Below are positions 23,651 to 31,461 of a stretch of DNA of 33,756 bases, piece after piece. Both the position numbers and the translations under genes were made by a program. The stretch spans positions 1-33,756 of the forward strand of contig CAZOOK010000048.1 of assembly GCA_964581385.1 (NCBI GenBank), read 5' to 3'. The notes below the pieces were generated by a model. It ran no database searches. It was not told the DNA's origin and saw nothing but the letters and a program-made list of their open reading frames with translations. The stretch comes from CAZOOK01 sp964581385 (GTDB taxonomy: Bacteria; Pseudomonadota; Gammaproteobacteria; Nevskiales; Nevskiaceae). Each line of letters begins with the position of its first letter. The first letter of the stretch is position 1.

Positions 23651-25255
23651 TCAGTGCCTGTTGACCTGCCGCGCGGTACTTGGCGGCAGGCTGTTGGCGG
23701 CGCCGTCATAAATATCGATCTGCATAACCCCATCCGCCGATGTGCGTGGGCTGGTTGCTGAAAGCATCGCATTCACTGGATTGATCAGGCGCACATCAAA
23801 TGTTTCGGTGGGCTCGGTGACGTCATCCTGGAGCAGCTTGATCTTGAACGTACGCGCACCTAGCTGATCATTAGCCCAATGAAAGGTTTTTGAGATGGCC
23901 AAATAGTCCTGTCCGGCAGTGGCAGTGTTGTCTGTGGTAATGACATCCACCGACACCGCGCCGCAGCCGGCACCGCTGCGCGTGAGAGAAAACCAGATAG
24001 AGCCATCAGCCTCGTGGTGGTCGAGGTTCCAAGTGGAAAGCCATAGCTGGTCAGCAACGCGCGCGGTGCAAATACGTTCCGTCGCCGTGGCGCTGCGAGC
24101 AAGCACTTGAGAGTCGGTCGCTGGTGGTGTTCCGAGTACATTGGTCCAGGCCGTCACAAAGTCGCCCGTAACAGGGCTATATGCAACTTCAGGGAAGGAT
24201 CCGTACGGCGATTCAGATTCATTGAGTATGAACTGTTTGCCACTCGGTTTGCCAGACGCCGTATAGCGCTGACCCAATAGGTCACGCTGATTGACGCCCA
24301 GTAAAACAAATGATCCATCGTTTGCGAGTGCTGCTGAGGGTGCGGCACCCAAAAACTCCGCAGGTGCTAATTTCGAGCCACTGGGCAAGCCGATCTTTGG
24401 GTAAAGGCGGAACTGCGGAAAATAGTCGTTGGAGATCCAATAGACCAAAGCATCGCCCTTGGCGTTCATTGTCACGATGGCGTTGTACTTTACGCTGAAG
24501 GTTGCCGCCAGCGTGTTGACTCTACTTGCCAATCCAGTCGGCGTGCCGTCTTTGTTGTAGCGCCGTGCCAACAGGAAGCCGCCGTCGAAACCGCCTCTCG
24601 GTCCCCAGCCAAACTCCCAAGCGGACCAGACAACCATGAAATTTCCACTTGCATCCATGGCAATCGAAGGATCACCGCTTTCGGATGACGTGCCGACCCG
24701 AATCAGATCACCCTGAATGCTGCCGGTGGCGTCAAACCGTTGAGCCACCACTGTCCGAGAGTCGTCGAGCAACCAGCTGGCGACGAAATCTCCATGCGCG
24801 TTACCGGCAACAACTGCGGGGCTGGTTGTATATTGCGTTGCTTCCAACAGAATCGCAGGCCCGGAAGCACTGCCGTCAGCAGCGATGCGTTGTGCAAAGA
24901 GACCCTGTTGCGTGTTGTAGGTACATACGAAACTGCCATCGTCAGCCATTGCGATCTGACCGCTGTCTTGGCCGCCGTATTGGCTTGTGCAGGCACCGGT
25001 AGCGATCGACGCACCCTGCGGCTTGTTATCGCCGGCGTAATACTGCACATGCAGCAAGGAATCGGAGCCATTCCAAAATACCGCATAATTTCCATCCGAC
25101 TTCATTTTTAGCGCTACTGCGTTACCGTGTTCACCGACCAAAAACTCCGGACTTAAGGCCAGAGCTGATGTCGAAGCAAACATAAACGCAGCGGCGAGCA
25201 GCGATGCAAAACCCGCAGCCCGGCATGAATTGAACGCGACGGTCATGCATTTCAT
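23651..25255 (-). CDS. Secreted beta-repeat protein with C-terminal Calx-beta-like domain
   Basis: The protein has 534 residues with a signal peptide (hydrophobic core about 15-33, cleavage after SALA). The mature chain carries five or more repeats of the form GNFMVVWSA...VVAQRFDATGSIQGDLIRV, a beta-propeller-like repeat common in exported bacterial proteins (about 40-390). Near the C-terminus (about 430-500) a Calx-beta-like segment contains TTDNTATAGQDY, TFKIKLLQDDVTEPTETFDVRL. It may bind calcium or serve as a surface/adhesive protein; no enzymatic motif was seen. A G-rich ribosome-binding site (GGGGGA) precedes the ATG at 25255; an ATG nine nt inside is an alternative. It has no evident link to the catabolic genes. 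Confidence 0.8.
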   Translation of the reverse strand: MKCMTVAFNSCRAAGFASLLAAAFMFASTSALALSPEFLVGEHGNAVALKMKSDGNYAVFWNGSDSLLHVQYYAGDNKPQGASIATGACTSQYGGQDSGQIAMADDGSFVCTYNTQQGLFAQRIAADGSASGPAILLEATQYTTSPAVVAGNAHGDFVASWLLDDSRTVVAQRFDATGSIQGDLIRVGTSSESGDPSIAMDASGNFMVVWSAWEFGWGPRGGFDGGFLLARRYNKDGTPTGLASRVNTLAATFSVKYNAIVTMNAKGDALVYWISNDYFPQFRLYPKIGLPSGSKLAPAEFLGAAPSAALANDGSFVLLGVNQRDLLGQRYTASGKPSGKQFILNESESPYGSFPEVAYSPVTGDFVTAWTNVLGTPPATDSQVLARSATATERICTARVADQLWLSTWNLDHHEADGSIWFSLTRSGAGCGAVSVDVITTDNTATAGQDYLAISKTFHWANDQLGARTFKIKLLQDDVTEPTETFDVRLINPVNAMLSATSPRTSADGVMQIDIYDGAANSLPPSTARQVNRH

Positions 25256-25343
25256 GAAGATCCCCCGGATATTCTGTGATCAGATTGAACTCGATTCTTG
25301 AGCGCAACTGTCGGTTATTTTCTAGATTTACTATAGCAGGCGC

Positions 25344-25360
25344 GCCATTGTGGCAATGGC
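25344..25360. promoter_or_regulatory. Inverted repeat GCCATTG-TGG-CAATGGC
   Basis: A perfect 7-bp inverted repeat with 3-nt spacer lies in the 197-nt gap between the divergent secreted-protein and methyltransferase genes. It may be an operator or a hairpin in the 5' leader of either gene. No T-run follows. Confidence 0.35.
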
Positions 25361-25452
25361 AATCGGGTATATAAGCATCGAAGTGATGGCGCTTGGATGT
25401 GGGCTGGAATCGAAGAAAATCATTTAGGATCATTGCCATATATGCTGACGCC

Positions 25453-26235
25453 ATGACCAACCAGATACGCTTCGATAACGGCGCCGCCTATGAGCGCTAC
25501 ATGGGCAAGTGGAGCCAGCTCGTCGGCACCGCCTTTCTCGACTGGCTCGCCCTGCCTCCGAACCTGCGCTGGCTCGACGTCGGCTGCGGCAATGGCGCTT
25601 TCACCGAGATGATCGCCGCACGCTGCGCGCCGTCTGCAATCACCGGCATCGACCCTGCCGAAGCGGTGCTCCACTACGCACGCACGCGCCCGGCGCTGCG
25701 CGGCGCGCGCTTGCTCAAGGGCGACGCGATGGCGCTGCCCTTTCCCGACGCGAGCTTTGATGTCGCGGTGATGCCGCTGGTCATCTTCTTCGTGCCCGAT
25801 CCGGGCAGGGGAGTCGCCGAGATGGCGCGCGTGACCGAGCCGGGCGGCATTGTCACGGCCTATGGGTGGGACATGACCGACGGTTTTCCCTATCGCGCTG
25901 TGCGCGATGAGCTTTGCGAGATGGGCTTCGCGACACCGGAGCCGCCGAGCCGCGACGCATCGCGGCCGGAAGTTATGCAGGGCTTGTGGCAGGCTGCGGG
26001 TCTCACGGCCATCGAGTCGCGCGTGTTCACCGTCGAACGCACCTTCGCTGACTTCGACGACTACTGGACGACCGTGCTTGGCGGCCCCAGCACGAGCGCG
26101 GCTCTACGAGAACTGCAACCCGCAAACATCAAGGAGCTTCAAGCGCGGCTGCGTCAGCGACTACCGCCGGACAACAGCGGCCGTATCACCTACAGCGCTC
26201 GTGCCAATGCCATCCACGGTCGCGTGCCGACCTGA
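25453..26235 (+). CDS. SAM-dependent class I methyltransferase
   Basis: This 260-residue protein has a Rossmann-like methyltransferase core: motif I LDVGCGNGAF at 41-50, motif II GIDPAEAVL at about 64-72, GDAMALPFPDASFDVAVMPLVIFFVPDP (motifs III-IV), and EPGGIVTAYGWD. The type is a general methyltransferase_11/25 (UbiE/Coq5-like group). The methyl acceptor is unknown. The ATG at 25453 starts the conserved region; no strong ribosome-binding site is seen, and an upstream in-frame TTG at 25393 would add a poor leader. GC content is visibly higher than that of the preceding secreted-protein gene, which may mean a separate origin. It converges on the START-domain gene. Confidence 0.88.
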   Translation: MTNQIRFDNGAAYERYMGKWSQLVGTAFLDWLALPPNLRWLDVGCGNGAFTEMIAARCAPSAITGIDPAEAVLHYARTRPALRGARLLKGDAMALPFPDASFDVAVMPLVIFFVPDPGRGVAEMARVTEPGGIVTAYGWDMTDGFPYRAVRDELCEMGFATPEPPSRDASRPEVMQGLWQAAGLTAIESRVFTVERTFADFDDYWTTVLGGPSTSAALRELQPANIKELQARLRQRLPPDNSGRITYSARANAIHGRVPT

Positions 26236-26338
26236 GCCGCTGACATGAATCTGCACGCTGCCGAGGCTTTGGGGGCGTTAGGATCTGATCCGAAATAGTT
26301 GAAACTCTGCCCCAATACTCGAAACCACCTGCCTCATC

Positions 26339-27001
26339 TCAATCGGCTTGTTCCTTGATGAAAGCGAGCCGCGCATGCGCGTAGGTTTCGCGCTGCACCA
26401 TCTCCCGGAGCATTTTTAGAGTATGGAACGGCATGCTGACGGACATCACGTTGATGACCGCGGCGGGTATCGGGCCCGCAGGCTCCGAAAGTGTGCACAT
26501 TTCTGCCAGGACGGAGCCGTCGGGCCGCGGCGTCAGCGTCCACCGCTGGCGCGAGTTCACCATGCGGACCAGCCCATTCTGCGGTGGCATCACGTCGCGT
26601 GTGGCGATGTCGGTGACCGTGACAGTCAGCGTATTCGGGTCCTGCCGGATCTCGCGCTGATTGAGGATGTCCCGGTCGCTGACCGGCCAGGGCATCGCGA
26701 CCACGGAATAGACCTGATAGTGGGTATCGCTCTCGCGGCTTCGTATTGAGGCCCTGGCGACGACTCCGGTCACCTCGGGCAACGCCGCTACGTCAGTGAC
26801 GACCGCGACGACGCTGGAAAGGCTGGCCGGAACCGCCGTCACGCCACGAATTTCGCGAATGCTCCAGCCCTCGACGGCGCGCGAGTAGACCTGTACGCCG
26901 TTCTTGTCTTTCTCCAGCCGCCATTGCTCCGCGTCCGTGGCAAGCGTTGCCGACGTCGCTGACATGAGAAGTATCGTGATGACGCAAGACAAGATTCGCA
27001 T
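26339..27001 (-). CDS. START-domain (SRPBCC) secreted lipid-binding-like protein
   Basis: A 220-residue protein with a signal peptide (about 1-22, MRILSCVITILLMSATSATLA) and one START/SRPBCC domain: EQWRLEKDKNGVQVYSRAVEGWSIREIRGVT, the SSVVAVVTDVAALPEV helix, YQVYSVVAMPWPVSDRDIL, and RMVNSRQRWTLTPRPDGSV. The fold has a hydrophobic ligand cavity and binds lipids or sterol-like molecules. It is probably periplasmic. It follows the SDR stop by 27 nt in the same direction. A broken relative lies at 20263-20455. The ligand is unknown. Confidence 0.85.
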   Translation of the reverse strand: MRILSCVITILLMSATSATLATDAEQWRLEKDKNGVQVYSRAVEGWSIREIRGVTAVPASLSSVVAVVTDVAALPEVTGVVARASIRSRESDTHYQVYSVVAMPWPVSDRDILNQREIRQDPNTLTVTVTDIATRDVMPPQNGLVRMVNSRQRWTLTPRPDGSVLAEMCTLSEPAGPIPAAVINVMSVSMPFHTLKMLREMVQRETYAHARLAFIKEQAD

Positions 27002-27028
27002 ACTGACTCGCGAGGGAAGGATCGTCGT

Positions 27029-27811
27029 TCAAGGCCGCGCCCGTCGCATCATGGCCATCAGATTCGGCTGGCCTGTATGCGCGGTGAGGCCGCCGTCGGC
27101 CACCAGGATCGCGCCAGTGACATAGGAAGCTTCATCGGAAGCAAGGAAGGCCGCAACCTTTGCCATTTCCTCTGGAGTGCCGCCGCGTCCCATTGGAATC
27201 GCCTGATCCCAGAGCGGGCGAGCTGGAGTCGACTCCAGCCCGGCGGTCAACCGAGTGCCGATGATGAAGCCGGGGCAAAACGCGTTTACACGAATGTTGT
27301 CGCGGGCATGATCAATTGCCAGCGAACGCGTGTAGTTGATGACCGCGCCCTTTGATGCGTTGTAGGCCGCAAAGCCGTAATCAGCGTAAAGACCGGAGAT
27401 CGAGGCAGTGTTCACAATTGCGCCAGCGCCCTGCTTACGCATATGCGGAATGGCGGCCCGACATGCATAGAGTACGGAATTCACGTTGATCGCGAAGACC
27501 TTATCCCAGGTTTCGTTTTTCAAATCGGGTGTTTCGGCCAGCGCGCCGGTGCCGGCGTTATTGAAAAGCAGGTCAATCCGCCCGAAGCGCGCGATTACTT
27601 CGGCAATCATCTTTTCGACCTGTTCGGTGGAGGTCACGTCGCAGACATAGTTGGTAATGCCTGGTGCGCGATGGGCAAGCGCCTGCTCGTCGATATCGGC
27701 GGCAAAAACCTGGGCGCCCTCATCCGCAAGAAGACGGGCAATGGCCGCACCGATGCCAGACGCGGCTCCGGTCACGATGGCTGTCTTCCCCGCAAAACGC
27801 CCTGCTGCCAT
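27029..27811 (-). CDS. SDR family oxidoreductase (NAD-type)
   Basis: A 260-residue classical SDR with TGAASGIG at 14-21, Asp39 after the second strand (NAD(H) preference), NNAG at 84-87, catalytic Ser137-Tyr150-Lys154 (NTASIS, then YNASK), the PGFIIGTRL loop, and VTGAILVADGG near the end. It is likely a secondary-alcohol dehydrogenase. The ATG at 27811 has an excellent AGGAG 5 nt upstream; longer in-frame starts are not supported. It is divergent from the reductase gene at 27991 (179-nt gap) and is followed by the START-domain gene, so the pair may act on the same hydrophobic substrate. Confidence 0.93.
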   Translation of the reverse strand: MAAGRFAGKTAIVTGAASGIGAAIARLLADEGAQVFAADIDEQALAHRAPGITNYVCDVTSTEQVEKMIAEVIARFGRIDLLFNNAGTGALAETPDLKNETWDKVFAINVNSVLYACRAAIPHMRKQGAGAIVNTASISGLYADYGFAAYNASKGAVINYTRSLAIDHARDNIRVNAFCPGFIIGTRLTAGLESTPARPLWDQAIPMGRGGTPEEMAKVAAFLASDEASYVTGAILVADGGLTAHTGQPNLMAMMRRARP

Positions 27812-27874
27812 ATTTTCTCCTTTGAGAGCACATATACGAAAGGAATCGACAACGTGCCAATTCGTGCTCTGATT

Positions 27875-27892
27875 CAATTGTATTGATAATTG
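27875..27892. promoter_or_regulatory. Inverted repeat CAATT-N8-AATTG in a divergent promoter region
   Basis: CAATTGTATTGATAATTG lies between the SDR (minus) and reductase-like (plus) genes, with two TTGTAC direct repeats just downstream (27890-27895 and 27897-27902). It is AT-rich in a GC-rich surround, as expected for a promoter/operator. It resembles the site at 10680-10690. Confidence 0.35.
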
Positions 27893-27990
27893 TACCTTGT
27901 ACTCGCCAAGCCATAAACTCGCCCCGTCTTTTGCGGGCGCTTCGACAGCAGCCTGGTGCTAACGATTCAACCAATTGAAGGTGAGAAGCA

Positions 27991-29037
27991 ATGATCAGAG
28001 TGATCCAGTGGGCAACCGGTACGGTCGGTCGTCACGCGATTGAGGCCGTCAGGTCCCATCCCGACCTTGAACTGGTCGGTGCATACGTCCACAGCCCGAG
28101 CAAGGCCGGGCGCGACGTCGGCGAAATCTGCGGACTGGGTCCGATCGGCGTGATCGCGACGAATGACAAATCCGCCATATTCGATCTTCCTGCCGATTGC
28201 GTGCTGTACATGGCGCAAGGGGAGGGCGATCCAGAAGCTGCGCTTGACGATATCTGCCGGCTGCTGGCGTCGGGCAAGAACGTCATTTCCACCGCGCTGA
28301 CTGTACTCATCTATCCCAAGGCCGCCGGCCCCGAGGTCCATGCCAGGCTGGATGCTGCCTGTCGCGAAGGTCGGACCTCATTCCATGGCACTGGGATCGA
28401 GCCGGGTTGGGCCTCGGAAGTGTTGCCGCTTGCCATGTCGCCGCTGTTCCGGCAGATCGACTCATTGCTCGTGCAAGAGATCTTCGACTATTCCAGCTAC
28501 CCGTCGGCGCAGATGCTTTTCGAGGTGATGGGATTCGGCAAGATGGCGCAACCCGTGCCACCGATCGAGCTACCGCCTGGGCAGGGCGGGGCATTCTTGG
28601 CTCCACTGATGATGGTCGCAGATGCGCTGGGTGCGTCGATCGATAAAGTGCTCTATACCTGCGATTACGCTTATGCCGGTGCGGCATATGAAGTGACGGC
28701 GGGGCGCATCGAAGCCGGGACGGTTGCCGGCAAGCGCTATTCGTTTACGGCCATGATCGACGGGCGCCCCGCGCTCAAAGTGGAGCACATCACCCGCCTC
28801 GGGACACACGTAGCGCCGGAGTGGCCTACGGGCCGCGGCTGGCACGTCACGGTAGAAGGAAAACCTTCAATGATCCTGCAGGCACAGATCGGTGTGCATG
28901 GTGAAGATCAAAACGACCAGGCTTGCTTGGCAACGGCCATGCACGCGGTCCACTCGATCCTGCCCGTAAGCGCGGCGCCCGCCGGAATCTGCACTTTCCT
29001 TGATCTGCCGATGATCGTTGGCCGCCGTATCCGTTAG
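27991..29037 (+). CDS. Dihydrodipicolinate-reductase-like NAD(P)-dependent oxidoreductase
   Basis: A 348-residue protein with an N-terminal Rossmann motif (IQWATGTVGRHAIEAV, Gly at 10 and 13) and the dihydrodipicolinate reductase N-terminal pattern (LELVGAYVHSPSKAGRDVGEICG, CVLYMAQG, VISTALTVLIYP). A central FHGTGIEPGW motif follows. It is longer than DapB (about 270 aa) and is not a lysine gene. Relatives are annotated as NAD(P)H-dependent amine dehydrogenases, a poorly characterised group often found near CoA-ligase, SDR and CaiB genes. AAGGTGAG precedes the ATG by 7 nt. It is divergent from the SDR. The substrate is unknown. Confidence 0.85.
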   Translation: MIRVIQWATGTVGRHAIEAVRSHPDLELVGAYVHSPSKAGRDVGEICGLGPIGVIATNDKSAIFDLPADCVLYMAQGEGDPEAALDDICRLLASGKNVISTALTVLIYPKAAGPEVHARLDAACREGRTSFHGTGIEPGWASEVLPLAMSPLFRQIDSLLVQEIFDYSSYPSAQMLFEVMGFGKMAQPVPPIELPPGQGGAFLAPLMMVADALGASIDKVLYTCDYAYAGAAYEVTAGRIEAGTVAGKRYSFTAMIDGRPALKVEHITRLGTHVAPEWPTGRGWHVTVEGKPSMILQAQIGVHGEDQNDQACLATAMHAVHSILPVSAAPAGICTFLDLPMIVGRRIR

Positions 29038-29223
29038 TGGCCTCCGTTTTGATCAACGAGCGGCTGCACGTAAATCGGCGAACCGTTCGACGAAAGCGTA
29101 CCGTCGCTTCTCATGACTGATCTGGCGCAATGTGCCAATTGTGAGCGTTTGCAAACGACCGCTTCAGGGGTGCCAATTCATATTAATTCCCGCTGCCTCT
29201 CTCGACGCTGGCAACGACAGTAC
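29038..29223. other. Non-coding sequence between reductase gene and gene remnant
   Basis: No intact gene is seen. The 9-mer GTGCCAATT occurs twice here (near 29138 and 29170). A short plus-strand frame starting at 29113 crosses three unlike segments and is not a gene. The region runs into the membrane-protein remnant at 29224. Confidence 0.45.
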
Positions 29224-29379
29224 TTATCGATCTCGCCCAAAGAGCATCGCGCATTGGCCGTAAGTGATCCAGGCGAACCCACTAATTGCACCAATCGCCG
29301 CGAAGAAAAATCCAATAATCTGAAGTGGCCGGAGTCCAATCGCGTCTCCGCGAAAACTAAGTGCTGCGCCGAACGCAGC
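29224..29379 (-). pseudogene. C-terminal remnant of a membrane protein, cut by the IS fragment
   Basis: A 51-codon minus-strand frame ending in TAA at 29224-29226 reads AAFGAALSFRGDAIGLRPLQ, then IIGFFFAAIGAISGFAWITY (a clear transmembrane helix), then GQCAMLFGRDR. There is no start codon, and upstream sequence (higher coordinates) is the IS3 fragment. It looks like the last helix and tail of a multi-spanning transporter or similar protein whose 5' part was removed. The family is not identified. Confidence 0.5.
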
Positions 29380-29920
29380 TATATGGCTACCGACGGATCA
29401 CCGCCTTGCTCATCGAGCAAGGCTGGTTTGTCGGCAAGGATCGCGTGCAACGATCTGGCGTCGCGAAGGGCTCAAGGTTCCCAAGAAGCAAAAGCCACGG
29501 GGCCGTTTATGGCTCAACGATGGCTCGTGCGTGCGGCTTCGCGCTGAGCGGCCCAACCACGTCTGGAGTAATGACTTTGTCTCGACGAAAACCCACGATG
29601 GCCGTAGCGTGCGTCTGCTGACACTCGTCGATGAGTACACGCGTGAAGCACTGGCGATCAAAGTGGCGTGTCGGCTTAACAGCGTGAACGTCATCGAAGC
29701 AATGGCTGACGTCATGCTCGTTAAAGGCGTGCCTGAGCACATTCGATCGGACAATGGGCCCGAGATGACCGCAAATATTATCAGGGACTGGCTACCGAAA
29801 GTCGGTGCCAACACGCTGTACATCGAGCCAGGCAGCCCGTGGGAGAACGGCTACTGCGAGTCCTTCAACGGAAAACCCCGTGATGAATTTCTGAACGGAG
29901 AGATCTTCTACAGCCTCAGG
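29361..29920 (+). mobile_element. IS3-type transposase OrfB fragment (pseudogene)
   Basis: Starting right after an in-frame stop (29358-29360), the sequence reads LYGYRRITALLIEQGWFVGKDRVQR (HTH region of IS3-family OrfB). After a one-base loss near 29452 it continues in another frame as IWRREGLKVPKKQKPRGRLW. The rve integrase core follows: NDFVSTKTHDGR (first Asp), RSDNGPEM (second Asp) and ENGYCESFNGKPRDEF (Glu). It breaks off after NGEIFYSLR at about 29920. The OrfA gene, the 5' part of OrfB, the C-terminal tail and both terminal inverted repeats are missing. It is therefore an inactive scar, with gene remnants on both sides. Confidence 0.85.
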
Positions 29921-29988
29921 TGTATTCCGGGATCGGCGAGGAAGTCGCGGCGGAACTGCTGCGGGCGTTTTTCAAAGAGCGCCGCTAG
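29917..29988 (+). pseudogene. 3' remnant of an unidentified gene after the IS fragment
   Basis: Immediately after the transposase homology ends, a 23-codon open frame reads QVYSGIGEEVAAELLRAFFKERR and ends in TAG at 29986-29988. Its composition (amphipathic helix, charged end) looks like a real C-terminus, but no start or family can be named. It lies on the opposite strand to the remnant on the other side of the IS fragment, so the two are not halves of one gene. nadC converges on it. Confidence 0.3.
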
Positions 29989-29994
29989 GCGGGC

Positions 29995-30855
29995 TTACAC
30001 CAGCTCAAAATCCAGCCCGATATCTGCCGCCGGGGCGCTTTGCATCAGCCGCCCGACCGAGACGTAATCCACACCGCTCGCCGCGATCGCGGCGATCGTA
30101 TCGAGCCGCACTCCACCCGAAGCCTCCGTCGCCGCGCGCCCGGCCACCAACGTCACTGCCTCGGCCAGCATTGCCGGCGACATATTGTCGAGCAGGATTT
30201 GGGTGGCGCCGGCCACGATCGCCGGCTCGATCTGGTCGAGTCGGTCGACTTCGCAGATGATCCGCTCCACGCCTGCCGCCTTCGCGCGCGCCACCGCCGG
30301 CCCGACGCCGCCCGCCACCGCGACATGGTTGTCCTTGATCATCACCGCATCCCACAGCCCCATGCGGTAATTGGTCGCGCCGCCCATCCGCGTCGCGTAT
30401 TTTTCAAGCACGCGCAGGCCGGGGATGGTCTTGCGGGTGTCGAGCAGGGTGGCGTGGCCGTTCATGGCATCGACATAGGCGCGCGTCATTGTCGCGATTC
30501 CCGAGAGGTGCTGCACGGTGTTGAGCGCGCTGCGCTCGGCGGTGAGCAGAGCACGGGCGTTGCCGGCGATCCGCATCAACGCGGTGCCAGGCGTGACGCT
30601 CTGGCCGTCCTGCACGAGCATTTCGATCGTACACGCCGGATCGAGATGACGGAAGAACGCGGCGGCCAGCGGCAGACCGGCGACGGTAATCGCCTCGCGG
30701 CTGTCCATCACCCCGGCAAAGCGCGCATCGGCAGGGATGACGCTCTCGGCGGTGACGTCGTGGCCGCCGCTAGGGAGGCCTTCGCCGAGATCTTCAGCGA
30801 GCGTAGCGTGGACGAAGGCACTGAGGTTGAAGCCTGGGAGGGTGAGTGCATTCAT
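29995..30855 (-). CDS. nadC: Nicotinate-nucleotide diphosphorylase (carboxylating)
   Basis: A 286-residue quinolinate phosphoribosyltransferase. It converts quinolinate and PRPP to nicotinate mononucleotide and CO2 in NAD synthesis. Visible are EDLGEGLPSGGHDVTAESVI, the AERSALNTVQHLSGIAT segment, and the signature LLDTRKTIPGLRVLEKYATRMGGATNYRMGLWDAVMIKDNH (about 138-177), which carries the PRPP/quinolinate-binding Arg and Lys residues. The C-terminal part has DNMSP, EASGGVRLDTI and DYVSVGRL. Length is normal. No ribosome-binding site is obvious before the ATG at 30855. It is the only NAD-synthesis gene here (no nadA or nadB nearby), lies next to an IS scar, and has GC-rich codon use. It may have been moved here. 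Confidence 0.96.
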   Translation of the reverse strand: MNALTLPGFNLSAFVHATLAEDLGEGLPSGGHDVTAESVIPADARFAGVMDSREAITVAGLPLAAAFFRHLDPACTIEMLVQDGQSVTPGTALMRIAGNARALLTAERSALNTVQHLSGIATMTRAYVDAMNGHATLLDTRKTIPGLRVLEKYATRMGGATNYRMGLWDAVMIKDNHVAVAGGVGPAVARAKAAGVERIICEVDRLDQIEPAIVAGATQILLDNMSPAMLAEAVTLVAGRAATEASGGVRLDTIAAIAASGVDYVSVGRLMQSAPAADIGLDFELV

Positions 30856-30954
30856 GCCGTGACATTACAAAAAAATAAAAGATTATGCGAGGGCCTTACA
30901 GGCCGCCAGCACCGCAAACCTACAGCCGAATGTCCATCCACCATGACCAACCAA

Positions 30955-31055
30955 CTTTAATGCAGTAAGGCCGCTTCTGAGCCCGGATGTCAGCTTTGAG
31001 CCGAAGAATCACCGTAGCTCGATGGTCGCTATGGGCTGAGTAGAGTCGGTCAACA
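30955..31055. repeat. Possible dispersed non-coding element
   Basis: The stretch between nadC and the HxlR gene contains CCGCTTCTGAGCCCGGATG, followed by the block AGCTCGATGGTCGCTATGGG. It resembles a non-coding sequence that I recall recurring in intergenic regions of many proteobacterial genomes. Only one copy is present in this window, so the call rests on memory of the motif style and is tentative. Confidence 0.25.
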
Positions 31056-31070
31056 GGGCCTAGGTAGATG

Positions 31071-31403
31071 TTATTTATTTGCACTACGTAGCGCCGCGGC
31101 CCAACTCTCGACCCAGTCTCCCAAGGGATCGAACAGTTCCAATAGTTTTCCGCCGCGTTTAGTAAGTTGGTAACCAGTGTCGCAAGTTTCAACAATCAGA
31201 GCTTCGCGCAATTCTGCTAGTCGGCCGTTGAGCACTGACGGCGACATACCGTCGCAGCGCGCCTGTAGTTCGCGGAACACCATTGGGCCCTCGCGCAGTT
31301 CCCAGATCACGCGTAGCACCCAGCGGCGGCCGAGCAGGTCGAGCAAAGCCATGATTGGCTTGCCGGTTTTGGAACCACGAACGGGTTTGTCGATGAGTGC
31401 CAT
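31071..31403 (-). CDS. HxlR-family transcriptional regulator
   Basis: This 110-residue winged-helix protein has the HxlR domain: IMALLDLLGRRWVLRVIWELREGPMVFRELQARCDGMSPSVLNGRLAELREALIVE, then GYQLTKRGGKLLELFDPLGDWVESW. Many HxlR proteins sense electrophiles or redox state through a Cys near the N-terminus. That Cys is absent here (the N-terminus is MALIDKPVRG); Cys residues occur only at about 49 and 74. The gene is divergent from the carboxymuconolactone-decarboxylase-like gene (58 nt between starts). A 15-bp palindrome lies in the gap, which suggests local autoregulated control of that gene. Confidence 0.9.
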   Translation of the reverse strand: MALIDKPVRGSKTGKPIMALLDLLGRRWVLRVIWELREGPMVFRELQARCDGMSPSVLNGRLAELREALIVETCDTGYQLTKRGGKLLELFDPLGDWVESWAAALRSANK

Positions 31404-31420
31404 ATTGCGCTACTAAATTA

Positions 31421-31435
31421 GAAGCATTATGCTTC
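31421..31435. promoter_or_regulatory. HxlR candidate operator GAAGCAT-T-ATGCTTC
   Basis: A perfect 7-bp inverted repeat with a 1-nt centre lies within the 58-nt gap between the divergent HxlR and AhpD-like genes, between both starts. The position fits a repressor blocking both promoters. Confidence 0.6.
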
Positions 31436-31461
31436 GTTTATCGTAGCAACTGGAGTCCTAC

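Noticed and set aside
26281..26291. GGATC-T-GATCC palindrome between convergent genes
   Set aside because: Short, with no T-run and no promoter nearby; such repeats are expected by chance.
29113..29547. 144-codon plus-strand frame
   Set aside because: It crosses non-coding DNA, the antisense of a membrane-protein remnant and the wrong frame of the transposase fragment.
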